From Streptomyces griseus (lineage in GTDB: Bacteria > Actinomycetota > Actinomycetes > Nanopelagicales > Nanopelagicaceae), in assembly GCA_945884695.1 (NCBI GenBank), contig CAMCYO010000006.1, positions 1 to 64,000 of the forward strand: DNA of 64,000 bases, read 5' to 3'. The position numbers were made by a program, and so were the translations under genes. The notes under the pieces were generated by a model. It saw only the letters and a list, made by a program, of their open reading frames with translations. It was not told the DNA's origin and searched no databases. Of the stretch, positions 18,348 through 28,699 are shown one piece after another; positions within the stretch are counted from its first letter, which is position 1, and each line of letters begins with the position of its first letter.

Positions 18348-18462
18348 TTAATAGGGCAAGCCTGAGGATGGCTGCGCTCAGACTTCGGGGATTCCTGATT
18401 GCCGGGTGAGGTGGGCATCATTCAGAATAAAGGTACGGAGACTGAATTTACAAGGAGTCTTC

Positions 18463-19554
18463 ATGAAAAGTTGGAGTATTCAAGGAAAAATTTACATCGC
18501 AATTCTTGCCGTAATTCTAAATATTTCATTTGCCGATGTTTCATATTCTGCAAGCAAGAGCGTTAAACCACAATTGGCCGGACGGACTGCAACATCTGTG
18601 AGTAACACCATTCTCAATGGCATGACTTCGCCTAAATCAACACAAGGCATTAATGGGGATTTTTTTATTGATACAAAAGCACTCACCATTTATGGACCAA
18701 AAGCTAGTGGTCGGTGGCCCGTGGGAATTAGTTTGCGTGGCACGCAAGGTGTTGCCGGAACGACCGGTACTAGCGGATCTAATGGAACAGATGGTCGCAA
18801 TGCGCAATCAGCTTCAGCTGTTGTTGGAGCACAAGGCGCAACGGGCGCTGCTGGAATTAAAGGTGAAGCAGGTGCCCAAGGTGCAACTGGTGCAACTGGA
18901 GGAGCAGGTATTGCAGGTGCTGCCGGAACTACGGGTGCCCAAGGTGTTGCAGGTGCCCAAGGTGTTGCAGGTGTTGCAGGTGCGCAAGGCTCCCCTGGAG
19001 CAACTGGAAATACTGGCGTACAAGGAAATATTGGCAATACAGGAAGCGCTGGCGCACAAGGATTAAAGGGCGAAACGGGAACTGCAGGCGCTGAAGGAAG
19101 TAAAGGTGAAACGGGAACAGTTGGTGCTGCTGGTCCGTCGAGTGCGCTTGATGGGGCTATCGCTTCATGGGTTCTTTCTACTGCAACTCCAGGGTCATGG
19201 AATGATTCAGCAGTATTAAGAACGCTTGCAGCAAATACCTCATATCGAGTTTCAATTATTGTTCACGGAACTTCAACGCAGGCTGATGGCTATTTTGGTT
19301 TTGAATTAATTGGTTGTGACTCTGCTTGCACGTCAAAGTACGACATCACAAATTCGTATGGAAAAGTGTTTATTTCCTCCACAACCGTTATTCGATACAC
19401 CTTCTCAATCGAAGGAACGATAATTGTCGGTGGTTCTGGCGCATCAATAACAGTTAGGGCAATTGATGGGATGGGCGTTACGGGGACTAAACCCTTAACT
19501 TTAAGCGGCCGTGCAATTTTTCAAGTTGTCGGAGAAGTTACACAAACTTCGTAA
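18463..19554 (+). CDS. Secreted collagen-like (Gly-X-Y) protein with a C-terminal head domain
   Basis: A 363-residue protein with a signal peptide (about 1-30, ending SYSA). An N-terminal module follows (NGDFFIDTKALTIYGPK, RWPVGISL). A Gly-X-Y region spans about 93-225, rich in GAQ, GAT, GVA and GET triplets and interrupted once (about 113-121). A beta-rich head of about 135 residues closes the protein. Such proteins form trimeric surface filaments (BclA/Scl-like). At DNA level the region holds short tandem copies, for example the 18-base units at 18934-18969. The ATG at 18463 is set by AAGGAG five bases upstream. No sorting signal is visible, so anchoring is unclear. Confidence 0.85.
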   Translation: MKSWSIQGKIYIAILAVILNISFADVSYSASKSVKPQLAGRTATSVSNTILNGMTSPKSTQGINGDFFIDTKALTIYGPKASGRWPVGISLRGTQGVAGTTGTSGSNGTDGRNAQSASAVVGAQGATGAAGIKGEAGAQGATGATGGAGIAGAAGTTGAQGVAGAQGVAGVAGAQGSPGATGNTGVQGNIGNTGSAGAQGLKGETGTAGAEGSKGETGTVGAAGPSSALDGAIASWVLSTATPGSWNDSAVLRTLAANTSYRVSIIVHGTSTQADGYFGFELIGCDSACTSKYDITNSYGKVFISSTTVIRYTFSIEGTIIVGGSGASITVRAIDGMGVTGTKPLTLSGRAIFQVVGEVTQTS

Positions 19555-19562
19555 AACTATGG

Positions 19563-19633
19563 AGCGGGTGACCGGGATCGAACCGGCATGGCCAGCTTGG
19601 AAGGCTGGGGCTCTACCATTGAGCTACACCCGC
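19563..19633 (-). tRNA. tRNA-Gly (anticodon TCC)
   Basis: A 71-base minus-strand cloverleaf with acceptor GCGGGTG/CACCCGC, anticodon stem CCAGC/GCTGG with loop CTTCCAA, and T-loop TTCGATC. Discriminator T is followed by an encoded CCA (19560-19562). Confidence 0.97.
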
Positions 19634-19732
19634 GAGGTTGTTACTGGGCCGAGTGGGCCTTGTAACAAGGGCTAACGGTATCGGGTCGGTACGAGAAGGG
19701 GAATTTCTCCTCTAGACTTCCAACTTACGCCG

Positions 19733-19805
19733 CGGGGCGTAGCGTAGTGGCTAGCGCGCCTGCTTTGGGAGCAGGAGACCGGAGGTTCGAATCCTCTCGC
19801 CCCGA
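19733..19805 (+). tRNA. tRNA-Pro (anticodon TGG)
   Basis: A plus-strand cloverleaf with acceptor CGGGGCG/CGCCCCG, anticodon stem CCTGC/GCAGG with loop TTTGGGA, discriminator A and encoded CCA (19806-19808). TAGACT at 19713-19718 is a good -10 box. With tRNA-Gly it fills the 316-bp space between the collagen-like gene and tig. Confidence 0.97.
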
Positions 19806-19870
19806 CCACAATATTTTAACTCTTCTTTATTACTGTTCAAAACCGACGATTACTTAGGTAGGAGCTCAAC

Positions 19871-21154
19871 GTGAAAAGCACCGTCGAGACACTTTCCCCA
19901 ACTCGCGTGCGATTGACTATCGATGTTGAGTTTGCAGAGATGAGCAATCACCTCAGTGATGCATATAAGAAGATTTCGACTCAAGTCAATATTCCAGGAT
20001 TTCGCAAGGGCAAGGTTCCAGCAGCGATGATCGATCAACGCGTGGGACGTGGCACTGTTTTAGATGAGGCAATCAATTTAGCTCTACCAGATTTCTATGG
20101 TCAGGCAGCTCGTGAACACCAAGTTCTCGTCATTGGTCGTCCAGAAGTCGATATCAAAGAATTCGTGGACAACGAAAAATTATCATTCACAGTCGAAGTC
20201 AGTGTTCGACCAGAGGTTGCACTGCCTGATTTTTCAAAAATCACAATTAAAGTTGATGATGTTGAAGTTAAGGAAGCAGACATTGCTGAGCAAGTTGATG
20301 CACTTCGCGCTCGCTTTGGAACTCTCAATGTTGTCGAGCGAGCAATCGCAACAGGAGACTTTGCAACAATCGACCTCGTTGCCCGCATTGATGGTGCAGA
20401 AGTAGAAGGCGGAACAGCCTCTGGTATCTCTTACGAAGTTGGTTCAAACCGTATGGTTGATGGGCTTGATGATGCCCTTGCCGGATTAAAAGCAGGCGAG
20501 AGCAAGATTTTCCAAACACAACTCGTTGGAATGCAAGATGGCAAGAATGGTGATGTTGAAGTGTCGGTGCAAGCAGTTAAAGAGCGCGAACTTCCACCAC
20601 TGGATGATGCTTTTGCAAAACTTGGTAGCGAGTTTGATACTTTGGCAGAATTGCGCGCAGACATTACAGAGCGTTTAACTCGATTGAAGCAGATGGAGCA
20701 AGGCGCACAAGCGAGAGATTTGCTTGTGGAGAAATTGCTTGCAGATATTGAAATCCCAGTTCCTGAAGAATTTGTCACAGCAGAGGTTAATGATCATCTA
20801 CAAGGTGAGAGCCGTATGGAAGATTCTGATCACCGTGCAGAAGTTGAAGGACAAGTTCGTAGTTCTTTGAAATCAGATTTCTTGCTCGATGCTGTTGTTA
20901 AAGCCGAAGCTGTAGAAGTGACAGAAATTGAATTAACTGAATATCTCATTCGCACTTCCTCACGTTATGGAATGGGTCCTGAGCAATTTGCACAAGAACT
21001 TTCCAAGGCGGGGCAAATAAGCCAATTGGTCGCAGAGGTTGCGCGCGCCAAAGCGTTGGCATCGGTTTTGAGTCGAGTCAGTGTTGTTGATGCATCGGGT
21101 AAGAGCGTTGATCTTGAAGCCCTTCGCCCACAACCAGCAGTTGCAGCCGAATAA
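19871..21154 (+). CDS. tig: Trigger factor
   Basis: A 427-residue ribosome-bound chaperone with peptidyl-prolyl isomerase activity. The N-terminal ribosome-binding domain has the signature GFRKGKVPAAMIDQRVG. The FKBP-like domain follows (about 155-240, GDFATIDLVARIDG and MVDGLDDALAGLKAGESK). The helical substrate-binding arms fill the rest. The start is GTG at 19871, seven bases after AGGAG. The tig-clpP1-clpP2-clpX order is standard for actinobacteria and joins folding to degradation. Confidence 0.97.
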   Translation: MKSTVETLSPTRVRLTIDVEFAEMSNHLSDAYKKISTQVNIPGFRKGKVPAAMIDQRVGRGTVLDEAINLALPDFYGQAAREHQVLVIGRPEVDIKEFVDNEKLSFTVEVSVRPEVALPDFSKITIKVDDVEVKEADIAEQVDALRARFGTLNVVERAIATGDFATIDLVARIDGAEVEGGTASGISYEVGSNRMVDGLDDALAGLKAGESKIFQTQLVGMQDGKNGDVEVSVQAVKERELPPLDDAFAKLGSEFDTLAELRADITERLTRLKQMEQGAQARDLLVEKLLADIEIPVPEEFVTAEVNDHLQGESRMEDSDHRAEVEGQVRSSLKSDFLLDAVVKAEAVEVTEIELTEYLIRTSSRYGMGPEQFAQELSKAGQISQLVAEVARAKALASVLSRVSVVDASGKSVDLEALRPQPAVAAE

Positions 21155-21156
21155 TT

Positions 21157-21174
21157 CTGCGCTATTAGCGAACA
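21157..21174 (+). promoter_or_regulatory. ClgR-like operator upstream of clpP1
   Basis: CTGCGCTATTAGCGAACA contains a perfect CGCTA-T-TAGCG inverted repeat (21160-21170). It fits the corynebacterial ClgR consensus as I remember it (CGCY-NNN-RGCG core with A/T-rich flanks) at all but one position. ClgR activates clp genes in Streptomyces, Corynebacterium and Mycobacterium. Confidence 0.5.
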
Positions 21175-21216
21175 TCGCCAAAAATCACCTGACATTGACG
21201 CTCAATACTTAACTTC

Positions 21217-21231
21217 TCCCTAAATTAGGGA
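21217..21231 (+). promoter_or_regulatory. Perfect 15-base palindrome in the clpP1 promoter region
   Basis: TCCCTAA-A-TTAGGGA lies 61 bases before the clpP1 start. TTGACG at 21195-21200 could be a -35, which would put the palindrome over the -10 region and make it a candidate operator. It has no T-run and is not a terminator. Confidence 0.4.
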
Positions 21232-21291
21232 AGCATTTAGCGCGCCAGGTTGTTAGGGTCAATACAAGAAGTTTCATCTAGGAGGATTTCA

Positions 21292-21918
21292 GTGGATTTA
21301 ATTAGCCCAAAAGGTGCCGAGATTATTTCTCGTGCGCAACAAACAGGTGGACTTGATGATCAGGTCTATAACCGTTTGCTGAAAGAACGCATCATCTTCC
21401 TTGGCTCCGTTGTAGAAGATTCAATGGCCAATGCAATCTGCGCGCAGATTTTGTTACTCGCTGCAGAGGATCCAGATAAAGACATATTCCTCTACATCAA
21501 TTCACCTGGTGGCTCAGTCACTGCAGGTATGGCTATTTACGACACCATGCAATATGTCAATAACGATATTGCAACTGTCGGTATGGGACTTGCAGCATCT
21601 ATGGGCCAGTTCTTGTTATGCGCAGGTGCATCAGGCAAGCGTTATGCCACCCCACATGCACGCATCATGATGCATCAACCTTCCAGTGGCATCGGTGGCA
21701 CAGCTACTGATATCAAGATTCAAGCTGAACAAATTGGATTTACTAAAAAGAAGATGGCAGAACTTATTGCTATGCACACCGGCCAGAAGCTAGAAACCAT
21801 TACTGCCGATTCAGATCGTGACCGTTGGTTTACTGCAGAAGAGGCAAAAGAGTATGGATTTGTTGATCATGTTGTTCAATCTGCAGTTCAAGTTTCAGGT
21901 CGTGGAGGCACAGCATGA
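21292..21918 (+). CDS. clpP1: ATP-dependent Clp protease proteolytic subunit 1
   Basis: A 208-residue serine protease subunit that forms mixed tetradecamers with ClpP2 in actinobacteria and degrades substrates fed by ClpX or ClpC. The catalytic triad is Ser103 (GLAASMGQ), His128 (MMHQPSSG) and Asp177 (DRDRWF). I chose the GTG at 21292 because AGGAGG lies exactly six bases upstream; a TTG at 21250 has no site. It overlaps clpP2 by four bases (ATGA). Confidence 0.97.
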   Translation: MDLISPKGAEIISRAQQTGGLDDQVYNRLLKERIIFLGSVVEDSMANAICAQILLLAAEDPDKDIFLYINSPGGSVTAGMAIYDTMQYVNNDIATVGMGLAASMGQFLLCAGASGKRYATPHARIMMHQPSSGIGGTATDIKIQAEQIGFTKKKMAELIAMHTGQKLETITADSDRDRWFTAEEAKEYGFVDHVVQSAVQVSGRGGTA

Positions 21919-22553
21919 GAAACGAATTCGATCGCATCAATGAAGCAACAAACCGCTACATCTTGCCTGTATTTGAAGAGCGCACTAGCTATGGCATGAA
22001 GCGCCTTGATCCCTACACCAAGTTATTCGAAGAGCGCATTATTTTCTTGGGCCAAGCAATCGATGACACTGTTGCCAACGATGTGATGGCGCAATTGCTT
22101 ACTCTTGAATCAATGGATTCTGATCGTGACATCATGATTTATATCAATTCACCCGGAGGCTCATTTACGGCCCTGACTGCAATTTATGACACGATGCAAT
22201 TTGTGCGACCAGATGTGAGCACTATTTGTTTGGGTCAGGCTGCATCTGCTGCTGCAGTATTACTTGCAGGAGGCGCAAAAGGAAAGCGCTATGCCCTTGA
22301 GCATTCACGCATCTTGATTCACCAACCTTCAAGTGAAGGTGGGGGACAAGCCTCTGACATAGAGATTCAAGCGCGCGAAGTCATGCGCATGCGCACACTT
22401 CTAGAGGAATTAATCGCACGTCACTCAACTCGAACTACAGAACAAATTGCGCAAGACATCGAGCGAGACAAGATTCTCACTGCCCAAGAAGCGGTCGAGT
22501 ACGGTCTTATCGATCAGGTTCTAGCTAGTCGAAAAGCCAAACCTGCCAAGTAA
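21915..22553 (+). CDS. clpP2: ATP-dependent Clp protease proteolytic subunit 2
   Basis: A 212-residue partner of ClpP1. The triad is Ser111 ([11 protein letters not shown]), His136 ([11 protein letters not shown]) and Asp185 (DIERDKIL). The start overlaps the clpP1 stop, so the two subunits are translated in step, as expected for a hetero-oligomer. It is followed by a 136-bp gap before clpX. Confidence 0.97.
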   Translation: MRNEFDRINEATNRYILPVFEERTSYGMKRLDPYTKLFEERIIFLGQAIDDTVANDVMAQLLTLESMDSDRDIMIYINSPGGSFTALTAIYDTMQFVRPDVSTICLGQAASAAAVLLAGGAKGKRYALEHSRILIHQPSSEGGGQASDIEIQAREVMRMRTLLEELIARHSTRTTEQIAQDIERDKILTAQEAVEYGLIDQVLASRKAKPAK

Positions 22554-22593
22554 TCTTCTTTGCAGTTAGCAATATCTGGCAGGAATTATTCTA

Positions 22594-22628
22594 AGAGCGA
22601 ACGCACTTTGTGCTTATTAGAGCGCTCT
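22594..22628 (+). other. Imperfect hairpin in the clpP2-clpX spacer
   Basis: The outer arms AGAGCG (22594-22599) and CGCTCT (22623-22628) enclose an inner GCAC-TTT-GTGC hairpin. No T-run follows. It could be an RNA processing or regulatory structure, or an operator half-site pair. Confidence 0.3.
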
Positions 22629-22689
22629 GCCGTTGGCTTTCAATCTACCCTTAGCCATCGCCCTCTTCCCCAGGGCCAAAAGGAGTGTC

Positions 22690-23985
22690 ATGACCCGCAT
22701 CGGCGAAACTAGCGATTTGCTGAAGTGTTCCTTCTGTGGCAAAACCCAGAAGCAAGTTAAGAAACTTATTGCCGGTCCTGGCGTTTATATCTGCGATGAA
22801 TGTATAGAGCTTTGTAATGAGATCATTGTTGAAGAACTTACTGAAGCCGGAACACTTGGACTTCAGGAACTTCCGAAACCTCATGAAATATTTGACTTTC
22901 TTAATCAATATGTCATCGGGCAAGATCGAGCAAAGAAATCACTTTCCGTTGCTGTTTACAATCATTACAAGAGAGTGCAAAGCGGAGAAGGTAAGCGCGA
23001 AGATGGTGTCGAACTTGCAAAGAGCAACATCTTGCTTTTGGGGCCAACAGGCTGTGGCAAAACTCTTCTAGCTCAAACTCTTGCACGCATGCTCAATGTT
23101 CCCTTCGCTATTGCCGATGCCACCGCATTGACAGAGGCTGGCTACGTTGGCGAAGATGTTGAAAATATTCTCCTTAAACTTTTACAAGCGGCAGAGTTTG
23201 ATGTGAAGAAGGCTGAAACTGGAATTATTTATATCGATGAAATCGATAAAGTTGCTCGTAAATCTGAGAATCCATCAATCACCCGAGATGTTTCAGGTGA
23301 GGGTGTTCAGCAAGCACTTTTGAAAATTCTAGAAGGAACTGTGGCATCGGTTCCTCCTCAGGGTGGCCGTAAGCATCCACACCAAGAATTTATCCAAATT
23401 GATACAACGAACGTCTTATTCATTGTCGGTGGCGCATTTGCTGGCCTTGAAAAAATAATTGAAAGCCGTAAAGGTTCTGCAGGTGTTGGATTTAATGCAA
23501 CTTTGCAGTCATCAGAGGATCGCGAAAAGGCCGATATCTTCGCCGATGTAATGCCAGAGGATTTATTAAAATTTGGAATGATCCCAGAGTTCATCGGTCG
23601 TCTTCCCATTGTGACAAGTGTTGAAAAACTCGATAAGCCTGCGCTCATGGAAATCTTGACAGAGCCAAAGAATGCGTTAGTTAGGCAATATGCAAAACTC
23701 TTTGACCTTGATGATGTAGAGCTTGAATTTGCTCCTGAATCCCTGGATGCAATTTCTGAACTCGCACTTAAGCGAGGCACTGGAGCACGCGGACTTAGGG
23801 CAATTATGGAGAGCGTCCTTTTATCTGTGATGTATGACGTGCCAAGTCGCACCGATGTCGCCAAAGTCATCGTTACTCCTGAATGTATCAATGACGGTGT
23901 ACCTCCTACCTTTATTAAGCACACGGGCGATATTCCAAAGCGTGGACTTCGCCAACAGAAAGGTCCAGAAGAGAAGAGCGCGTAA
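22690..23985 (+). CDS. clpX: Clp protease ATP-binding subunit ClpX
   Basis: A 431-residue AAA+ unfoldase that delivers substrates to ClpP1P2. An N-terminal C4 zinc-binding domain (CSFC then CDEC) precedes the ATPase core. Walker A is GPTGCGKT, Walker B is IIYIDEIDK, the sensor region includes [18 protein letters not shown], and the pore region has GYVGED. The ClpP-contacting IGF-type loop appears as [14 protein letters not shown] chose the ATG at 22690 because AAGGAG lies six bases upstream; a longer frame from 22633 lacks a site. Confidence 0.97.
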   Translation: MTRIGETSDLLKCSFCGKTQKQVKKLIAGPGVYICDECIELCNEIIVEELTEAGTLGLQELPKPHEIFDFLNQYVIGQDRAKKSLSVAVYNHYKRVQSGEGKREDGVELAKSNILLLGPTGCGKTLLAQTLARMLNVPFAIADATALTEAGYVGEDVENILLKLLQAAEFDVKKAETGIIYIDEIDKVARKSENPSITRDVSGEGVQQALLKILEGTVASVPPQGGRKHPHQEFIQIDTTNVLFIVGGAFAGLEKIIESRKGSAGVGFNATLQSSEDREKADIFADVMPEDLLKFGMIPEFIGRLPIVTSVEKLDKPALMEILTEPKNALVRQYAKLFDLDDVELEFAPESLDAISELALKRGTGARGLRAIMESVLLSVMYDVPSRTDVAKVIVTPECINDGVPPTFIKHTGDIPKRGLRQQKGPEEKSA

Positions 23986-23987
23986 TC

Positions 23988-23993
23988 TAGACT
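23988..23993 (+). promoter_or_regulatory. -10 box of valS, leaderless type
   Basis: TAGACT followed by seven bases and the valS ATG, three bases after the clpX stop. There is no Shine-Dalgarno sequence. The same hexamer occurs before proA, gatC, tRNA-Pro and the secreted operon at 49,630. Confidence 0.45.
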
Positions 23994-24000
23994 CAGCACC

Positions 24001-26580
24001 ATGAGAGAACTTCCATCGGCCTTTACGCCAGCCGAAATGGAGGCACCCCTCTACGAGAAATGGATTAAGGCTAGATATTTCCAAGCCGATGCAACTTCTA
24101 ATAAACCTCCCTTTACGATAGTTATTCCGCCACCGAATGTCACAGGTAGTTTGCACATTGGCCATGCGCTAGATCACACCTTGCAAGACACATTGACGCG
24201 AATGAAACGCATGAAGGGTTTTGAAGCTCTCTGGTTACCCGGAATGGACCATGCAGGAATAGCAACGCAAAACGTTGTTGAAAAACAATTAGCATCCCAA
24301 GGTTTGTCTCGTCATGATTTAGGCAGAGAAGAATTTGTCAAAAAAGTTTGGAAATGGAAAGAAGAGTCCGGCGGAGCAATTTTGGGGCAGATGCGACGGT
24401 TGGGAGACGGTGTTGATTGGTCGCGTGAAAGTTTCACCATGGATGCGGGTTTATCGAGAGCAGTTCTTACAATATTTAAACGCCTCTACGAAAAAGGTTT
24501 GATTTATCGTGCAGAACGGATTATTAACTGGTGCCCTCGTTGTTTAACTGCCTTATCCGATATTGAAGTAGAGCATAAAGATATCGATGGAGAGTTTATT
24601 TCTATTCGATATGGCGAAGGTGATCTTCAAATAACAATTGCTACTACTCGTCCAGAAACAATGCTGGGTGATGGCGCGGTTGCAGTTAACCCAAATGATC
24701 CTAGATATGCGGACATGATTGGCAAAGAAGTTCTCTTGCCACTTGTGAACAGAATGATTCCGATTATTGCCGATGAGTTAGTGGATGCAGATTTTGGAAC
24801 TGGTGCTGTGAAAGTCACTGCAGCACATGACCCAAATGACTTCGAAATGGCACAGCGCCATAACGTGCCGATGGTAAAGATTATGAATGAGCATGCAGTA
24901 ATGGATGGCTCAGGTACTGAATTCGATGGAATGGATCGATTTGTTGCGCGTAAAGCAGTTATCGAGAAGTTGCGCTCTATGGGCCGAGTTGTTGCAGAAA
25001 AGCGTCCATATTCACATTCGGTCGGTCACTGTTCGCGTTGTGAAACCATTGTTGAACCCCGCTTGTCACTGCAGTGGTTTGTAAAGGTTGCACCACTTGC
25101 TAAAGCTGCAGGCGATGCTGTTCGCGATGGCCGTGTAAAGATAGAACCTCCAGAACTTGCACCTCGTTATTTCGACTGGGTCGATAACATGCACGACTGG
25201 TGTATCTCCAGGCAATTGTGGTGGGGACATCGCATTCCTGTTTGGTATGGACCAGATGGTGAAATAGTTGTAATGGGTCCTGATGAAGTAGCACCTGCTG
25301 GTTACACGCAAGATCCCGATGTGCTTGATACGTGGTTCTCATCTGCCCTCTGGCCATTTTCAACTTTAGGTTGGCCAGATAAGACACCAGACCTACAGAA
25401 GTTTTATCCAACAAGTGTTTTGGTTACTGGTTATGACATCTTGTTCTTCTGGGTTGCCCGCATGATGATTTTTGGATTGTTTGCAATGGATGGCGTGCCA
25501 CCATTCAATGTCATTGCACTCCATGGCTTAGTTCGCGATAAATTTGGAAAGAAGATGAGCAAGAGCCGAGGCAACACCATTGATCCACTTGAGTTTATGG
25601 ATAGGTATGGCGCAGATGCTCTTCGGTTTAGTTTGGCACGTGGTGCCAATCCCGGTACAGATCAAGCCCTTGCCGAAGAATGGGTTGCGGCATCTCGAAA
25701 TTTCACTACTAAGTTATGGAACGCAACGCGCTTTGCCATGATGAACGGTGCAACAGTTGAAGGTGAACTTCCAAATTTTCAATCCCTAAGCGCAATAGAT
25801 CGCTGGATATTGAGTCGCTTGAACGAGACTGTAACCCAAGCAGATGCGCTTTTCGAGGCGTTCGAATTTTCTAGAGCCTGTGAAATGATTTATCACTTCG
25901 CTTGGGATGATTTATGTGATTGGTACTTAGAGCTTTCCAAAGAGGCATTTGCAACCTCAGAGGCCAAAGATTCAAAACGAGTATTGGGTTTTGTTCTCGA
26001 TCAACTGCTTCGCCTCATGCATCCTGTCATGCCATTTATCACTGAGGAGTTATGGGTTGCGTTAACGGGTGGAGAATCCTTAGTTGTAGCGCAATGGCCG
26101 GTTGCTCACCCAGAGCACAGCGATGCGCAAGGGGAGAAACTCATTCTTCAAGTTCAAGAGATTGTTACAGAGGTTCGTCGCTTTAGAAGTGACCAGGGAA
26201 TCAAAACGAGTCAACGCATTCCTGCACGATTTGTGGCCCCTGCAACAATTGAACCGTATGAAAGCGCCATGAGGTTTGTATTGAAACTAGATTCAGAACC
26301 TGCAGGATTTACTCCAAATGCAACGGTTGAGATAGGCAAGATTAAAGTGGAATTAGATATGAGTGGAACCGTTGACCTCGTGGCAGAGCGAGCTCGCTTA
26401 ACAAAAGATCTGGCAACTGCCCAGAAGGATTTAGCAACTGCTCAAGTCAAACTCACCAATGAAAACTTTATGGCAAAAGCGCCAGATGACGTTGTTGTCG
26501 AAATCAAAGAGCGTCTGGTTAAGACGCAAGCAGATATCGATCGAATTTCCTCTGCTCTAAAATCACTACCGCAACAATGA
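24001..26580 (+). CDS. valS: Valyl-tRNA synthetase
   Basis: An 859-residue class I aminoacyl-tRNA synthetase charging tRNA-Val. The HIGH motif is [10 protein letters not shown] near residue 50, and the KMSKS loop is [14 protein letters not shown]. The editing (CP1) domain contains [11 protein letters not shown] and AHDPNDFE. The C-terminus ends in a coiled coil ([19 protein letters not shown]) that binds tRNA. The valS-folC-DUF4233-ndk order is conserved in actinobacteria. It overlaps folC by four bases. Confidence 0.97.
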   Translation: MRELPSAFTPAEMEAPLYEKWIKARYFQADATSNKPPFTIVIPPPNVTGSLHIGHALDHTLQDTLTRMKRMKGFEALWLPGMDHAGIATQNVVEKQLASQGLSRHDLGREEFVKKVWKWKEESGGAILGQMRRLGDGVDWSRESFTMDAGLSRAVLTIFKRLYEKGLIYRAERIINWCPRCLTALSDIEVEHKDIDGEFISIRYGEGDLQITIATTRPETMLGDGAVAVNPNDPRYADMIGKEVLLPLVNRMIPIIADELVDADFGTGAVKVTAAHDPNDFEMAQRHNVPMVKIMNEHAVMDGSGTEFDGMDRFVARKAVIEKLRSMGRVVAEKRPYSHSVGHCSRCETIVEPRLSLQWFVKVAPLAKAAGDAVRDGRVKIEPPELAPRYFDWVDNMHDWCISRQLWWGHRIPVWYGPDGEIVVMGPDEVAPAGYTQDPDVLDTWFSSALWPFSTLGWPDKTPDLQKFYPTSVLVTGYDILFFWVARMMIFGLFAMDGVPPFNVIALHGLVRDKFGKKMSKSRGNTIDPLEFMDRYGADALRFSLARGANPGTDQALAEEWVAASRNFTTKLWNATRFAMMNGATVEGELPNFQSLSAIDRWILSRLNETVTQADALFEAFEFSRACEMIYHFAWDDLCDWYLELSKEAFATSEAKDSKRVLGFVLDQLLRLMHPVMPFITEELWVALTGGESLVVAQWPVAHPEHSDAQGEKLILQVQEIVTEVRRFRSDQGIKTSQRIPARFVAPATIEPYESAMRFVLKLDSEPAGFTPNATVEIGKIKVELDMSGTVDLVAERARLTKDLATAQKDLATAQVKLTNENFMAKAPDDVVVEIKERLVKTQADIDRISSALKSLPQQ

Positions 26581-27920
26581 CCAGTGCCGATGACCAAGCC
26601 CGACTTCTGGCAATAGAAGTTGCTCTGGAAACTCGTTGGCCAGAGAGAAAGATTGAACCAACCCTTGAGCGAATTTCTGCCTTAGTAGATATTTTAGGTT
26701 CGCCCCAACTCTCATTTCCAACAATTCATATTGCAGGAACGAATGGGAAAACTTCCACTGCGCGGATGATCGATTCTTTGTTATTTAATATCGGAATGCG
26801 AACAGGGCGCTATACGAGCCCTCACCTTGAAAGTTTTCTAGAGCGCATATCTATTAATGGATTGCCAATAGATTCCAAGGATTTCATTTATGCCTATAAC
26901 GACATTGCTCTGTACTTAGAATTAATGGATAAGAAGTTCGATACTCCCATTTCTTACTTCGAAGCAATGACGGCAATAGGATTTGTAGCTTTTGCTGAAT
27001 TTCCCGTAGATATTGGCATTATTGAAGCAGGAATGGGCGGAGAGTGGGATGCAACAAATGTGGTTGAAGCTGCAGTCTCAGTAATGACTCCTATTGGCTT
27101 TGATCATATGGATTATCTGGGCAATACCTTGACGCAAATTGCTAGAACTAAAGGCGGGATTATTAAAGAAGGCTCAAACGTTGTGCTGGCACAGCAAGAG
27201 CCAGAAGTTGCCGTCGAGCTGATGCGTCGTGTTGCCGAAGTTGGAGCAAAAGTTGCTCGTGAAGGTATCGAGTTTTCACTCACCTCGCGAAACGTTGCAG
27301 TTGGGGGACAGTTGATTACTGTCAAAGGTCTTGGGGGAGTGTATGAAGATATTTTCTTGCCACTTCATGGAAAGCACCAAGGAGAGAACGCCGCATCAGC
27401 CCTTGCAACAGTGGAATCCTTCTTCGGTGGCCAGGAGTTAGATCAAGAAGCAGTGCGCGCCGGATTTGCTCACGTTACTTCCCCTGGTCGTTGTGAAATT
27501 GTTCACCGAAATCCGACAATCATTCTGGATGCAGCGCACAATCCCCATGGCGCTAAAGCGCTAGCTCACACTTTGGAGAACGAATTTACCTTTGATGCCA
27601 TTATTGGAGTGCTAGCAGTTTTTGCCGACAAGGAAGTCGAAGCTATCTTGAGAGAGTTGGAGCCAATAGTTAATACGCTCATCGTGACTGAAAGCATTTC
27701 TCCAAGGGCCCTTGCTGTTGGGGATCTTGCAAGATTGGCAATGAAGATTTTCGAACCGGATCGGGTGATCATTGAACCTCGCCTAGGAAGTGCGATTTCT
27801 TCAGCGATTGCCAGGGCAAAGAACGCCAACTCCTGCGAATCAATCGGAATTGTCGTTACAGGTTCGGTAACGACGGTAGGTCAGGGTCGAGCAATCATCA
27901 AAGGATTGGTGAGTGAATGA
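26577..27920 (+). CDS. folC: Folylpolyglutamate / dihydrofolate synthase
   Basis: A 447-residue Mur-ligase-family enzyme that adds glutamates to folates and probably also makes dihydrofolate. The P-loop is [14 protein letters not shown] (about 52-65), with [15 protein letters not shown] after it and [29 protein letters not shown] in the ligase C-terminal half. The start overlaps the valS stop (ATGA), and the stop overlaps the start of the DUF4233 gene in the same way. Confidence 0.96.
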   Translation: MTSADDQARLLAIEVALETRWPERKIEPTLERISALVDILGSPQLSFPTIHIAGTNGKTSTARMIDSLLFNIGMRTGRYTSPHLESFLERISINGLPIDSKDFIYAYNDIALYLELMDKKFDTPISYFEAMTAIGFVAFAEFPVDIGIIEAGMGGEWDATNVVEAAVSVMTPIGFDHMDYLGNTLTQIARTKGGIIKEGSNVVLAQQEPEVAVELMRRVAEVGAKVAREGIEFSLTSRNVAVGGQLITVKGLGGVYEDIFLPLHGKHQGENAASALATVESFFGGQELDQEAVRAGFAHVTSPGRCEIVHRNPTIILDAAHNPHGAKALAHTLENEFTFDAIIGVLAVFADKEVEAILRELEPIVNTLIVTESISPRALAVGDLARLAMKIFEPDRVIIEPRLGSAISSAIARAKNANSCESIGIVVTGSVTTVGQGRAIIKGLVSE

Positions 27921-28255
27921 AAGTTCTAGGAGCATCAGTACTTGCAATGGAGAGTTTAGTTATGGGATTTGCACTTTTGCTTGCTGGCAAAAGTCATAGT
28001 TCATCTGTGATTATTTTTGGAGGGGTAGTAGCAATTTTATTTATGGCAGTTGCTGGGACTCTTCGGGGAAAATGGGCATGGATCGTGGGATCGATTTTGC
28101 AGTTGGTTTTATTTGCATATGGCTTTTTCGTCACCACGATGTTTTTTCTGGGACTCCTCTTTGGAGGCCTTTGGATTGCAGCCATAGTGGTGGGAAGAAA
28201 GGGTGAGGCCGCGCGTGCCTCCCTCCTTAAGGGCGGTGTTTCGAAGCCCCAATAG
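27917..28255 (+). CDS. DUF4233 membrane protein
   Basis: A 112-residue protein with four hydrophobic helices. Proteins of this family sit between folC and ndk throughout actinobacteria (Rv2446c in M. tuberculosis) and have no assigned function. GTLRGKWAWIVGSILQLVLFAYGFFV is the recognisable core. It is coupled to folC by ATGA overlap. Confidence 0.88.
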   Translation: MKVLGASVLAMESLVMGFALLLAGKSHSSSVIIFGGVVAILFMAVAGTLRGKWAWIVGSILQLVLFAYGFFVTTMFFLGLLFGGLWIAAIVVGRKGEAARASLLKGGVSKPQ

Positions 28256-28261
28256 ACCGAT

Positions 28262-28267
28262 TACACT
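28262..28267 (+). promoter_or_regulatory. -10 box of ndk, leaderless type
   Basis: TACACT is six bases before the GTG at 28274. TTTCGA lies 17 bases further upstream as a possible weak -35. Confidence 0.45.
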
Positions 28268-28273
28268 CTGGGG

Positions 28274-28699
28274 GTGAAGATGGAGAGAACCCTGGTACTC
28301 ATCAAACCCGATGGCGTACGTCGCGCTTTAGTCGGCGAAGTAATTGCGCGCATAGAATCAAAAGGATATTCCATTGCTGGTGTGCGAATGCTCAATGCAG
28401 ATCGTTCACTTCTTGAACGCCACTATGCAGAACATCAAGGAAAACCTTTTTACGAACCACTTCTTGAATTTATGTCATCTGGTCCCATCGTTGCAATCAT
28501 CGCCGAAGGAAACCGCGTTATTGAAGGTTTTCGATCCCTTGCTGGAGCAACAGATCCAACTCTTGCAGCTCCTGGAACAATCCGTGGCGACTTAGCGCGT
28601 GATCAAGGAACAAAAGTTGTACAAAATATCGTTCATGGATCGGACTCAGTTGAGTCAGCAACGCGGGAGATAGCAATCTTCTTTCCGGAGGGAATGTAA
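28274..28699 (+). CDS. ndk: Nucleoside diphosphate kinase
   Basis: A 141-residue kinase that equilibrates NTP pools through a phosphohistidine. The core reads [19 protein letters not shown], and the catalytic histidine is in [16 protein letters not shown]. The start may be the GTG at 28274, which sits six bases after TACACT and would be leaderless, or the ATG at 28280, which gives the textbook [11 protein letters not shown]. No ribosome binding site supports the second. Its stop overlaps the mreB start (TAATG). Confidence 0.95.
   Translation: MKMERTLVLIKPDGVRRALVGEVIARIESKGYSIAGVRMLNADRSLLERHYAEHQGKPFYEPLLEFMSSGPIVAIIAEGNRVIEGFRSLAGATDPTLAAPGTIRGDLARDQGTKVVQNIVHGSDSVESATREIAIFFPEGM

Noticed and set aside
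18690..19037. Proline-rich open frame on the minus strand
   Set aside because: It is antisense to the Gly-X-Y codons of the collagen-like gene, which naturally read as Pro/Ala on the other strand.
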